From assembly GCA_052148715.1 (NCBI GenBank), contig JBKQHQ010000035.1:1-43822 (forward strand): DNA of 43,822 bases, written 5' to 3'. The DNA comes from JBKQHQ01 sp052148715. GTDB lineage: Bacteria; Pseudomonadota; Alphaproteobacteria; Rhizobiales; Xanthobacteraceae. Position numbers and translations under genes: made by a program. Under the pieces are notes generated by a model. It was not told the origin of the DNA. It saw only the letters and a list, made by a program, of their open reading frames with translations, and searched no databases. Of the stretch, positions 1 to 8,483 are shown piece by piece. Within the stretch, counting starts at the first letter, position 1. Each line of letters starts with the position of its first letter.

Positions 1-2
1 AG

Positions 3-644
3 GCGAGCGTGAGCCAGTTTTACGCCTGGCTTGGCAGGAAGAAGAGCTCGCGCATTCGCCTTGCCGTCATGGACATGTGGAAGCCGTTCCGTTTGGCGAC
101 GAATGCGCATGCACCGCAAGCGGCGATTTTGTTCGACAAGTTCCATGTCATCCGCCATCTGGGTGAGGCCTTGGATGCGGTTCGCAAGAGCGAGTATGGC
201 CGGCTCGAGGGCCGCCCGCGCCGCTTCATCAAGGGCCAGAAATACACGTTGCTGTCGCGCAAGGATAACCTCACGCTCGATGCCAGAAAGGCGCTGAAGA
301 CGTTGTTGGCGGCGAACAAACGGCTCAACACAGCCTATGTTCTCAAGGAGAGCTTCGGCCAGCTGTGGAGCTACGAACGCGAAGGCTGGGCCCGGCGCTT
401 CTTCGAGAACTGGCGTGCCAGCCTCAAGTGGCAGCGGCTCAAGCCCTATGAGAAATTCGCCGCGATGATCGATCGTCATTGGGACGGCATCGCAGCCTAC
501 TGCCAACTGGAGAACAAAGTCTCGCTGGGCTTCGTCGAGGGGCTCAACAACAACATCCGGGTGATCCAACGTCGCGCCTATGGCTTGCGCAACGAGGATT
601 ACCTGCGGCTCAAGATCCTGACCTGCATGCTGCCCGCCCTATAG
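3..644 (+). CDS. ISL3-family transposase, C-terminal part (cut by window edge)
   Basis: The frame is open to the left edge of the window, so only the C-terminal ~213 residues are visible. They carry the ISL3-type DDE core: an Asp in AVMDMWKPF, the following FDKFHVIRHL segment, and a Glu in FVEGLNNNIRVIQRRAYGLR close to the C-terminus, as expected for the second and third catalytic residues. The first Asp and the N-terminal zinc finger would lie outside the window. The product would cut and paste its own insertion sequence. The 226 bases downstream belong to the same element, because their distal half recurs inverted at the right end of the window. Whether the full gene is intact cannot be seen. 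Confidence 0.88.
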   Translation, partial: ASVSQFYAWLGRKKSSRIRLAVMDMWKPFRLATNAHAPQAAILFDKFHVIRHLGEALDAVRKSEYGRLEGRPRRFIKGQKYTLLSRKDNLTLDARKALKTLLAANKRLNTAYVLKESFGQLWSYEREGWARRFFENWRASLKWQRLKPYEKFAAMIDRHWDGIAAYCQLENKVSLGFVEGLNNNIRVIQRRAYGLRNEDYLRLKILTCMLPAL

Positions 645-744
645 CTGCGCCTCAGGCTTCTGGAACTTCGTTCGCGATGGGCGACTTCAAGCAAACCACA
701 GCCCCGTCCGCAAATCGGCCATCGCGAGCACGCAGCCTCGCTGT

Positions 745-870
745 GGCCATGCCGCTTCGCTTGGACAACGCAAGCGCATTGCCCACATGCCCACAGCCTC
801 AACAGCAGCCGAAACAATAATGGGAATGGATCGAAATTGTCCGAAAATCACCCACACGACTTCACGATGA
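745..870 (+). repeat. Right end of the ISL3-like element (inverted copy at 43700-43822)
   Basis: This stretch after the transposase stop matches the reverse complement of 43700-43822. The first ~70 bases are almost identical, the middle is diverged with small indels, and the terminal block around ACCCACACGACTTC is conserved. Similarity stops after CGATGA in both copies, which I take as the approximate element boundary. The opposite terminal repeat is outside the window, so exact ends are not proven. Confidence 0.7.
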
Positions 871-885
871 CGCTGAAGAAGTTTT

Positions 886-1059
886 TTAGTGCGAGTACGG
901 CCAGAAACCGGACGCCCCGGCCCACGGCGTCCACGTTCGCTGCAGCTTGTAGATGTTGACGACGCAGGCTTGCGTGTCGTCGAGGAGATGGCGGATGACG
1001 GCCGAGCCGATGAAGCCCGCGCCACCGGTGACAAAGATAACAGCGTCCTTGAACCGCAT
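886..1059 (-). pseudogene. rfbB: dTDP-glucose 4,6-dehydratase, N-terminal fragment
   Basis: Starts with ATG 3 bases after the rfbA stop and encodes the Rossmann start of RfbB, with the glycine motif VTGGAGFIGS at residues 10-19 and VVNIYKL closing the second strand. Full RfbB enzymes are about 350 residues. Here similarity ends after ~38 residues, near base 945, and the frame runs out at a TAA after 57 codons. The ISL3-type element end lies only about 20 bases further on, so loss of the gene body by insertion or IS-mediated deletion is the simple explanation. The fragment lacks the catalytic YxxxK region and cannot be active. Confidence 0.82.
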
Positions 1060-1062
1060 TGA

Positions 1063-1956
1063 TCAAAACTCCGCGCGCCGCGATTGCCCGAAGGTGCGAT
1101 GGATGCCCATGAGGTACTCGCCGTAGCTGCTCTTGGCGCAGCGCTCAGCGAGCTTGTGGAAATGATCGAGCGTGATGTAGCCCAGCCGCAACGCGATCTC
1201 CTCCGGGCAGGCGACGCGCAGGCCCTGCCGCTCCTCGAGGATCTGGACGAAGTGGCTCGCCTCGACGAGGGAGGCGTGCGTCCCGGTGTCGAGCCAGGCA
1301 AAGCCGCGACCCAAGACCTCGACGAACAAATCGCCGCGCTGGAGATAGGCGCGGTTGACGTCGGTGATCTCGAGCTCGCCGCGCGCCGAAGGCTTGATCC
1401 CGGCGGCGATCTTCACGACATCGTTGTCGTAGAAATAAAGGCCGGTGACCGCCACATTTGACTTCGGCCGCTCCGGCTTTTCTTCGATCGAGAGCGCGCG
1501 GCCCGTAGCGTCGATCTCGACCACGCCGTATTGCTGCGGCGTATTGACCGTGTAGCCGAAGATGGTTGCGCCGGCCAAGCGCGCGGTCGCGCGGCCGAGG
1601 AGGTTTGGCAAGCCATGGCCGTAGAAGATGTTGTCGCCGAGCACGAGCGCCACGCGGTCATCGCCGATGAAATCGGCACCGACGATGAACGCATCCGCCA
1701 ATCCGCGGGGGCTGTGCTGTGCCGCATAGGTAAAGCGCAGCCCGAGATCGGACCCGTCGCCGAGGAGCCGCTGGAACAGCATCTGGTCATGCGGCGTGGT
1801 GATGAGCAGAATGTCGCGGATGCCGGCGAACATCAAAACGGCCAACGGATAGTAGATCATCGGCTTGTCGAAGACGGGCAGCAGCTGCTTCGACACGACA
1901 GTAGTAACGGGATAGAGGCGAGTGCCCGATCCGCCGGCAAGAATAATGCCCTTCAT
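1063..1956 (-). CDS. rfbA: Glucose-1-phosphate thymidylyltransferase
   Basis: A 297-residue protein, the usual RfbA length. It begins MKGIILAGGSGTRLYP, the nucleotide-binding loop of sugar nucleotidyltransferases, and has the conserved KQLLPVFDKPMIYYPL and LGDNIFYG segments. It makes dTDP-glucose from dTTP and glucose-1-phosphate in the cytoplasm, the first step to dTDP-rhamnose for surface polysaccharide. I chose the MKG start because the upstream in-frame extension has no similarity to the family. The next gene, rfbB, follows at 3 bases but is truncated, and no rfbC or rfbD is visible, so the pathway must be completed elsewhere or is lost. Confidence 0.93.
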   Translation of the reverse strand: MKGIILAGGSGTRLYPVTTVVSKQLLPVFDKPMIYYPLAVLMFAGIRDILLITTPHDQMLFQRLLGDGSDLGLRFTYAAQHSPRGLADAFIVGADFIGDDRVALVLGDNIFYGHGLPNLLGRATARLAGATIFGYTVNTPQQYGVVEIDATGRALSIEEKPERPKSNVAVTGLYFYDNDVVKIAAGIKPSARGELEITDVNRAYLQRGDLFVEVLGRGFAWLDTGTHASLVEASHFVQILEERQGLRVACPEEIALRLGYITLDHFHKLAERCAKSSYGEYLMGIHRTFGQSRRAEF

Positions 1957-2274
1957 CGCTTCACTCGGAATGGCTCTTGCCAAAATGTCGTGTTGGCTTT
2001 GGATGGTCCACGAAGCATTCGCAGGCTTGATATTGCCGCAACGAACCCGAACTTGTCGAATGGAATCAAGAGGGGCCTCACCTCCCGCCTTTGCGCGCGC
2101 GCCGCAAACGATTGGGATTTGGAGGAGTCCCCGGTGCAAGGCGATCCTGCCACGCTACCGCCAACGAGCAAACAACAATCGTTCCATGGCGCGACGTAGC
2201 CGTGCAAAAATCCGCCACTCACGCGCGGCTAGAGGCGTAGGAGCTTGCGGAGGACGTGGCAACGGAATCAGGTC

Positions 2275-2697
2275 TTCACGAGGCAATCGGCTGGTGTGAA
2301 CTGTTGGTTCGCCAGTAGCGGCGCGCCCGTTCGGTCGGCCACGATCGTCGGATTGGCGCGGTGGCTCGCTGCTGGAATTGGATTGTGCACCGATGTCCGG
2401 TGCATCGAGGTCGTCGTCCCCGGCGATCCCGACCAGGGTGAACAGCGCATAGCGGCGGGCATAGGTCAGTGCTGCGCCCATGCGATGCGGCGCCGAGGCT
2501 TCGCTGATGGGACAGACCAGCCAATCGGACGAGACCCATTCGCCTGAGGCGTGCGCAAGCACCGTGGTCAGGCGGATGAGACCAGCCTCGGTGTCGACGG
2601 AGGTCGTCTGGATGGTCGCGATCTCGTGCCGACCGAGGCTCTTGCGCACGATATCGAGGCCGCTCGAAAGCGGAGCATAGCGAAACGTCCGGTCGAA
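2275..2697 (-). pseudogene. ERF recombinase fragment (partial duplicate of 8480-9766)
   Basis: About 140 codons match residues ~43-181 of the complete ERF protein at 8480-9766, from DRTFRYAPL to SRLP. The protein match is near-perfect, while the DNA differs at roughly one base in eleven over the part I aligned, mostly at synonymous sites. Both the N-terminal ~40 residues and the HNH-like C-terminus are absent and the flanks are unrelated. The frame is open through the fragment and beyond it in both directions, but no plausible start is present, so I call it a truncated relic. It probably derives from a second functional ERF gene rather than a fresh copy of the neighbour. Confidence 0.8.
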
Positions 2698-3425
2698 GAG
2701 GTGCGGAGCCCGGACAAGGAACGGGAAGCAATGCCAGTCGCCGGCGATGCGGAACGGCCGCTGTCGGCTGCACGGCGGGAAATCGACGGGGGCACCGAAG
2801 GGAAACAAGAACGCGCTTAAACACGGACGCTAGATGGCAGAAGCGATTGCGCGCCGGCGGGAGATTTCGGGGTTGCTCCGCGCCATGAGAGCCCTTGCAA
2901 CTGCAGCAGACGAATAACGCAGGAAATCCGGTGTCCTGCCTTTGCATGTCGGGCATCGGTACGCGCGTAATTCTCTTCGTTATGGTTTGGACCTCTTGGG
3001 GTCCCGCTAGTTTGACATCGTAAACATTCCAATTGAGGCGGGCGCCGTTTTGGTTGCCATCGCCTGTGCGCCATCGCACGCATGGCATCGCCGCCTTTGC
3101 GCGACGGCCTCGTTTGATGATGGGCGTCCTTCAACGCCCCCTACCGGATAGCGCGTGAAATCTTGCGTTCGGCCTTTGCATGGGGTTGATCCTCAAATTT
3201 TTCTGACCTCTCGCCTGGCGGGCGTAGGTGAGCGCCGCGCCCATGCGATGCGGCGCCGAGGCCTCGGGCGAAGGCGCAGGCGAAGGCTGGCGGGCCTCGG
3301 CCAGCGGTTGCGACCATGAAATCCGTGCATTCGTATCGGTCTCGAGTCGTTTCCCGCGGGCGGTACCGCGCTTCCGACCGGTTCGGCGCTATGGCAGCAT
3401 GGTACGGGATTCTCGGGGGCTTACC
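2698..3425. other. No intact gene; decayed DNA with an ERF relic
   Basis: No frame here has convincing protein features. The section 3215-3335 is an ERF relic listed separately. A block at about 2963-3060 weakly resembles one at 4380-4480, both containing a GTTTGACxTxGTxAACAT core, and could be a degenerate dispersed repeat. Confidence 0.5.
3215..3335 (-). pseudogene. Second, more diverged ERF relic
   Basis: On the minus strand one frame reads EASAPHRMGAALTYARQ, the most conserved part of the ERF proteins in this window, preceded by ISWSQPLAEA, which fits the segment before it in other ERF proteins. A proline-rich insertion separates the two blocks. It is a ~40-codon remnant with no start or continuation, lying just upstream of the gene at 3426. 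It differs from both other ERF copies, so it represents a third source sequence. Confidence 0.6.
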
Positions 3426-4265
3426 ATGAGCCGTTTTGCGGCCTTCGTTTGCGTCGTGTTGCTTGCGGGCCTCGGCGTTTCATCGGGCCATGCGCAAACC
3501 TTCAAGCCGGGCGACGTGTTCAAGGATTGCGACAAGTGCCCCGAGATGGTGGTTGTGCCAGCGGGCTCGTTCATGATGGGGTCGCCGGCAAGCGAGGAGA
3601 GACATGACTGGGATGAAGAACCCCAACATTCGGTGGCGATAGCGAAGCCGTTTGCGGTGGGTCGGTTTGCGGTGACGTTCGACGAATGGGATGCATGCGT
3701 GGCCGGCGGCGGCTGCAATGGCTACAAGCCCAAGGACCAAGGCTGGGGCCGCGGCCGGCGGCCGGTGATCAATGTGTCGTGGGACGACGCCAAAGCCTAT
3801 GTGAAATGGCTTTCGGACAGGACCGGCAAGACCTATCGGCTGCTAAGCGAAGCGGAGCGCGAGTATGTGACACGCGCCGGGACACAGACGCCTTTCTGGT
3901 GGGGCTCATCGATCTCTACGAGCCAAGCCAACTACGACGGTTACTTCACGTATGGCGGTGGCTCGAAGGGTGAGTATCGGGAAAAGACAGTTCCAGTGGA
4001 TTCGTTTAAGCCCAATCCTTGGGGGCTCTACCAGGTGCACGGCAACGTCCACGACTGGACGGAGGATTGCTGGCGCGATAATTACGAAGGAGCCCCACCG
4101 GACGGTTCGGCGTGGACAGCAGCAGACTGCATTGGTCATGTGATTCGCGGCGGTTCCTGGGACGGCGGTCCGTCGTTCACCCGTGCGGCCCACCGCGACG
4201 AGCACCCGGCAGCCAGCCGGTTCACCGTCGTCAGCTTCCGGCTGGGAAGGACGCTCACGCCCTAG
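3426..4265 (+). CDS. Exported formylglycine-generating-enzyme (SUMF1) family protein
   Basis: A 279-residue protein with a signal peptide (MSRFAAFVCVVLLAGLGVSSGHA, then QTF), followed by a complete SUMF1/FGE-sulfatase fold: VVVPAGSFMMGSP at the start, PVINVSWDDAKAYVKWLS in the middle, YRLLSEAEREYVTRAGT, GLYQVHGNVHDWTEDCW, then VIRGGSWDGG near the end. Family members oxidise a Cys to formylglycine, or modify or bind other substrates. I do not see a clear Cys pair of the copper enzyme, so catalysis is uncertain. I chose this start because the in-frame codons further upstream belong to an ERF relic and a signal peptide begins here. No sulfatase gene lies nearby. Confidence 0.88.
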   Translation: MSRFAAFVCVVLLAGLGVSSGHAQTFKPGDVFKDCDKCPEMVVVPAGSFMMGSPASEERHDWDEEPQHSVAIAKPFAVGRFAVTFDEWDACVAGGGCNGYKPKDQGWGRGRRPVINVSWDDAKAYVKWLSDRTGKTYRLLSEAEREYVTRAGTQTPFWWGSSISTSQANYDGYFTYGGGSKGEYREKTVPVDSFKPNPWGLYQVHGNVHDWTEDCWRDNYEGAPPDGSAWTAADCIGHVIRGGSWDGGPSFTRAAHRDEHPAASRFTVVSFRLGRTLTP

Positions 4266-4757
4266 CAGAGCACCCGCGACGGGTCCGGGCAGTACGCGGA
4301 GCATTGGTCGGACATATTGACGCCGCGCTTTTCCACCCTTTGCGCCCTTTCCGCCGGCATTGTCTTCTCTCTCGGCACGCTTCGTTACACACCTCGGGGT
4401 CGGGCTGTTTGACCTTGTGAACATCTGAACCCGGGCCGCGGCTTCGGTTGTTGTTGCCCCGCGACCCTCGATGGGAGCGATAGTTGAGCGCGAGGCTTCC
4501 GCCATGGCGCAAGTACAACAGCGCCTCGCGGCTGAACGGCCGCGCAAGCGATTTGTTACCGCAACTGAGTAGGTTAGTACAACACCCGATCCCCTTTGTG
4601 GAAGTCGGATTTTGGTGTATCCGCGTTCAACTATGGCGAGATTGGTCTCGCTGACGGCTCGGCTGCTTCATTTTTGGCGGAGCAGGCGCCGTTGGCCGTC
4701 AATCTCAACGTGGCGCCGCTTGACCTTGTTGCACTTCCGCTAGGAGATTCCCGCAAA
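4266..4757. other. Intergenic, no gene recognised
   Basis: Contains the leader of the protease gene and a block (4380-4480) weakly similar to 2963-3060. Frames in this stretch show no domain, no good ribosome site and no codon bias that would support a gene. Confidence 0.4.
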
Positions 4758-6074
4758 ATGGACGCGACGACTAGGCCTCTCAGATTTTCGGCGCCGCTTG
4801 CGTTGGTATTTACGGCGATATCGTTGACGACCCCCGTGTTCGCGCAAAACTTCGGATCCTTGAATCTCGATCCGAATTCCACCGTGCATATCGTCAAGGA
4901 CGGAGCCGTGATCACTCCGTCGTCCTCCATTCCTCAGCCGGGCGCAGCCGGCTCCGAAGCGCACACCAACGTCCATATTTTCCAACGCAACGGAATGCCT
5001 GCGACCCGCACCGTACGCCCTTTGGCCGGCCCGCCGCTGGCTGGATATTTCTACGAGACGCCGGCGTCGATCGCGTGCATTTACAATCTCGTAACGCCCG
5101 TTCAGGGGTGCAATCCAAATAATGTTTCTTTGATTCCGATTGGTGGCAGCAGAGTCATTGCGATTGTGGACGCCTACTACGCACCTAACGCGATGGCGGA
5201 TCTTACGGCGTTCAGCACGCAATTTGGGCTCCCCCGGCCGACCGCGGCGACCTTCCAGGTCGTTTACGCGCTCGCGAACGGGACTGAGACGACGAGGCCA
5301 CCCCCCTATAATTCCGGCTGGGAAGTGGAACAATCCCTCGATGTGCAGTGGGCGCATGCAATGGCGCCGAATGCCAAGATCATTTTGGTGGAGGCGGCCT
5401 CGAATTCACTTGCCAATCTGCTGGCCGCTGAGCAACTGGCCAGCAGCCTGGTGGCCGCTGCTGGGGGCGGACAGGTGTCCAACAGCTGGGGCACCGGCGA
5501 GTTCTCGCAAGAGACGCTGTTTGACTCCTATTTCTTGACCAACGGTATTGTCTACTTTGCTTCGACTGGCGACAGTCCCGGCACCGAATGGCCGTCCGTT
5601 TCTGCAAACGTGGTTGCGGTCGGCGGCACAAGTGTGTCGCGCAACCCGATCACCGGCGCGTTTATGGGCGATGCAGCGTGGGACAGCGCGGGTGGCGGGG
5701 CAAGCGTTTATGTCGAGAGACCAGCCTATCAGAACTCCGTCGAAGCGATCATCGGCGGAACGACGCGTGGGGTGCCGGACGTGGCCGCGGTTGCCAATCC
5801 GAACACAGGCGTTTGGGTCTATGACACGAATGCCGGCGGATGGATTATTGTTGGGGGCACCAGCGTCGCCGCTCCGGTGGTTGCGGGGATAACGAACAAC
5901 GCGGGCCATTTCAGTTTATCGTCAAGCGCCGAGTTGACGCGAATATATGGAAATCCCTCGATTTTTTTCGATGTTCAGCGGGGTATCTGTGGCCCCTATG
6001 CGGGTTATTGGGCTGTAGCCGGCTGGGATTTTTGTAGCGGAGTCGGCTCGCCGGCGGGCACGGGCGGTTTGTAA
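4758..6074 (+). CDS. Secreted sedolisin-type serine-carboxyl peptidase (S53)
   Basis: 438 residues. An AGGAG ribosome site lies 11 bases before this ATG and a signal peptide ending PVFAQ follows, which decides the start. The S53 catalytic set is visible: Glu191 and Asp195 in GWEVEQSLDVQ, Asp272 in ASTGDSPG, and the nucleophile Ser369 in GGTSVAAPVVAG. The C-terminal FFDVQRGICGPYAGYW...GWDFCSGVGSP segment fits the calcium-binding end of the fold. Sedolisins are usually acid-active secreted endopeptidases. The region between the signal and the catalytic domain (about 30-110) is much shorter than the pro-domain of kumamolisins, so maturation may differ. It is monocistronic. Confidence 0.88.
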   Translation: MDATTRPLRFSAPLALVFTAISLTTPVFAQNFGSLNLDPNSTVHIVKDGAVITPSSSIPQPGAAGSEAHTNVHIFQRNGMPATRTVRPLAGPPLAGYFYETPASIACIYNLVTPVQGCNPNNVSLIPIGGSRVIAIVDAYYAPNAMADLTAFSTQFGLPRPTAATFQVVYALANGTETTRPPPYNSGWEVEQSLDVQWAHAMAPNAKIILVEAASNSLANLLAAEQLASSLVAAAGGGQVSNSWGTGEFSQETLFDSYFLTNGIVYFASTGDSPGTEWPSVSANVVAVGGTSVSRNPITGAFMGDAAWDSAGGGASVYVERPAYQNSVEAIIGGTTRGVPDVAAVANPNTGVWVYDTNAGGWIIVGGTSVAAPVVAGITNNAGHFSLSSSAELTRIYGNPSIFFDVQRGICGPYAGYWAVAGWDFCSGVGSPAGTGGL

Positions 6075-6294
6075 CGAGTTGCCGATCTCGAGTTGCTTCA
6101 GCATCTCTGGAGAGCATTGCGCGGCAAAGTCGGTGATGTGGAAATGGATGCTACAAGGATCACGAAGTCGTTGAGGCTCAGCCTCCGTCAAGTTCGGCCG
6201 AAGCGCCGAAACGGCTCAGCATCCCGGAAGACGCGCTGATTTCATCGTCGCCATCCGCTGACGGATTAGTCCGACCCAGCGTCGTCGGCATTTA

Positions 6295-7125
6295 TCAAGT
6301 AGCGAGTGAATCAGCGCGGTCAAGCAACCGGTCCCGTGTCTTTTCAAACCGGTTTCGCCGGTCGATCCACGGTGACAATGCGCTCCTTAGGTGCGAACGC
6401 AGCGCGGCTCGGCCTCCAGAGGACGTATCAGTAAACGCCGGGGCGAATGGGCACTCGTCAGTATTTCTTGGCCCACGCAATTGCTCGTATTCCTTGAAGT
6501 TATCGAATACCAGGTCGTCACCAGCCTTGATCAGCAATGTCTCCGATGGCGTCCCTTCCGCAAAGATCGCATCGTGGGCAGCAACCTTGATGTGAAAATA
6601 ATCGATCTCGCTCAACCCTTGGCAGCGAGCGACTGCAATCGTCGTGCCGTTGAGAAGATCGCAAGCCCTTATGAGCGCACCGTCGAAAAACAGATTATGC
6701 CCCTGTGACACAAACAGATCCGCCTGCGGCACATTCGGCGCGAGGGCGCCACGGGCGATGCGGACCGGCCTGATGCTCCTCGTCCACCGCTTGTTCGGCG
6801 CAAGGCTATAATGGCGGCGCGCAATCCATTCGATCGGTTGTGCCCCGCGGCCAATCGTGAGGACGAGGTCGCCAATGCGAAGATCTTCGATCTTGCACTC
6901 GCCACGCGTGGTGCGGATATGCGTCCCTTTGAGACAGCAGTTCACCCCACGATCACAGTCCCGGTCATCCCGATCGCGGTACCGGTCATCCCGGTGAAAT
7001 TTCCAGTTCAGAAACAGATCGCGCTCGTGGCTCCGGGCCTTGCCTGCCGACAGCGCCACTCCCACCAGCACGGTGCCCATTGCAAGAATATTACGGCGCG
7101 TCCGCCGCCAATCTTGTCTCTCCAC
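6295..7125 (-). CDS. Hint-domain protein with a Tat-like signal
   Basis: 276 residues. The N-terminus RRTRRNILAMGTVLVGVALSAGKA resembles a twin-arginine signal. A short Arg/Asp-rich segment (RDDRYRDRDDRDCDRG) follows, then a Hint_2-type domain from about residue 63: CCLKGTHIRTTRGECKIEDL, GDLVLT, ARRHYSL, then VSQGHNLFFDGALI. The catalytic-type Cys is present at the start of the domain, but no C-extein or clear splice junction is visible. The start is GTG, supported by AAGAGG 9 bases upstream. Bacterial Hint proteins can self-cleave; whether this one does is not shown. The protein is alone on its strand. Confidence 0.8.
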   Translation of the reverse strand: MERQDWRRTRRNILAMGTVLVGVALSAGKARSHERDLFLNWKFHRDDRYRDRDDRDCDRGVNCCLKGTHIRTTRGECKIEDLRIGDLVLTIGRGAQPIEWIARRHYSLAPNKRWTRSIRPVRIARGALAPNVPQADLFVSQGHNLFFDGALIRACDLLNGTTIAVARCQGLSEIDYFHIKVAAHDAIFAEGTPSETLLIKAGDDLVFDNFKEYEQLRGPRNTDECPFAPAFTDTSSGGRAALRSHLRSALSPWIDRRNRFEKTRDRLLDRADSLAT

Positions 7126-7832
7126 AAAAGTACCTCTTAATACCGAACTAATACTGTGAGCATACCAATTGGCACTTTTTTAAGCTATCATAACGCGTGA
7201 GCCAGCATGCACCAGTCGGCCATATGGTTAACACGACAACGAGGTCCGCACGCGGTAGTTCGCCACCTTGATGTCGTCCTCGCGCGAGCCACTGCGCGGC
7301 GTGAGGTCGCAAGCGCACGGCACGACGGCGGATGGTGGCATCAGCAGATGACAACGCCCCCGATCGCTATCCCGTCACGGCCACTGCAGGGGACGCGCGT
7401 ACAGGTCGAATTGGGGCCGGCAACAAGCCAGAACTCGGAACCGCTCGGTCGTCTACTCTTATTGAAAATTGGCTTCGTTTCGCAAATTGAGTTACCGGGC
7501 CGAGGCTGTTTCTTGGGGCGAGGAGGACGGTCGACGTCACGCCGGCGTTGCCGCCGCGTGAGGCTTGCATCTGAGCAGCAGATCTGTAGACCCGCCACAG
7601 GTCCAAGCATTTCGGCGGATTAGGCTATTTCTGCGGTGATGCCGGACTGGGCTGTCCGAGCCCGCTTCCTATCGTTCTACGAAACGAAGCCAAATTCGAT
7701 CATGGAATCAAACAAGCATTTCCGACGAGCCGCATCAAAGTGCTCAGCGATATTGGCAGGCTGTCCGGGTGGGAGCGCACCGCTCATAAGCGGGGCTGCT
7801 GATTGATGCCCGGCAAAGGGGGTACGAGCCGT
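7126..7832. other. Intergenic with a short inverted repeat
   Basis: No convincing gene. A short sequence, CGAAACGAAGCCAA plus a T-rich tail, occurs near 7460-7480 on the minus strand and near 7679-7697 on the plus strand. A near-identical copy lies at 11217-11232. This may be a dispersed repeat family or the ends of a small non-autonomous element. Confidence 0.45.
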
Positions 7833-8483
7833 TTATCGGTACCGTGCGGCTCGGAGAGCAAAAAGCGTCTGTACGGTCTGCCGCCACAAGGCCTTCTCAT
7901 AGCGCCCGAGGCGTTCGAACAAGCCATTGTCAAGGTTGGCGAGGCGCATGAAGCAATGAGTCAATTCTCGCGACGGACTGACCGGCGCGTCGGGAGCTTC
8001 GCTGAGCTGATCGTATTGCTCGTCGGTGGTATTGGACTGATCATCGTAATGATTGCGACCGTCCTCCCGATGCTCACCTTGGCTCGGACGAACGGTCTTG
8101 AGCAAGCGGTAGACGTTGCTCCGCGCCTCCGGATCAGTCGCCGCGACAACATCGAGCGGCTGTTGGCGATCCCGCAAGATTTCAGCCTGGATCTGAAGGA
8201 GATCGGTTTCGATGGCGGTAGCGCGTCGGATGCGCCACAGCAAGGACGCGAGCCGTAGCACCAGCTCGCGCTCAACCGCAGTTTGGGCGTCGTAGTCCGC
8301 GGTGATGGTGCCTTCAAATGCTCGGTAGTCTTCGCTATCCTCCAAGGCGGAAATGACGGTTTCGGCCGTCAGTCCGTGGCGGACGGCGTTGCGCCGCGAC
8401 CGCCGTTTGCCCTGTTCGGTTTTTGGGCCCGTGCTCCGCAGCGCATTGCGGCGATTGGCCTCGATCTGCCGAAATGACGTCAT
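7833..8483 (-). CDS. Conserved hypothetical protein (RSTGPKTxxGK family)
   Basis: 216 residues, with the N-terminal signature IEANRRNALRSTGPKTEQGK followed by RNAVRHGLTAETV. I know this signature from many uncharacterised proteins of Hyphomicrobiales and planctomycetes, often near mobile DNA. The rest is charged and helical, with no catalytic motif that I recognise. Its ATG overlaps the TGA of the ERF gene by 4 bases (ATGA), so it is translationally coupled to the recombination genes and is probably the third member of that operon. A role in recombination is suggested only by context. Confidence 0.8.
   Translation of the reverse strand: MTSFRQIEANRRNALRSTGPKTEQGKRRSRRNAVRHGLTAETVISALEDSEDYRAFEGTITADYDAQTAVERELVLRLASLLWRIRRATAIETDLLQIQAEILRDRQQPLDVVAATDPEARSNVYRLLKTVRPSQGEHREDGRNHYDDQSNTTDEQYDQLSEAPDAPVSPSRELTHCFMRLANLDNGLFERLGRYEKALWRQTVQTLFALRAARYR

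Noticed and set aside
1957..2139. N-terminal extension of rfbA
   Set aside because: RfbA proteins begin at the MKGIILAGG loop; the extension is unrelated.
4596..4757. Upstream in-frame start for the S53 protease
   Set aside because: The extension has no similarity and would bury the signal peptide; the later ATG has AGGAG in front.
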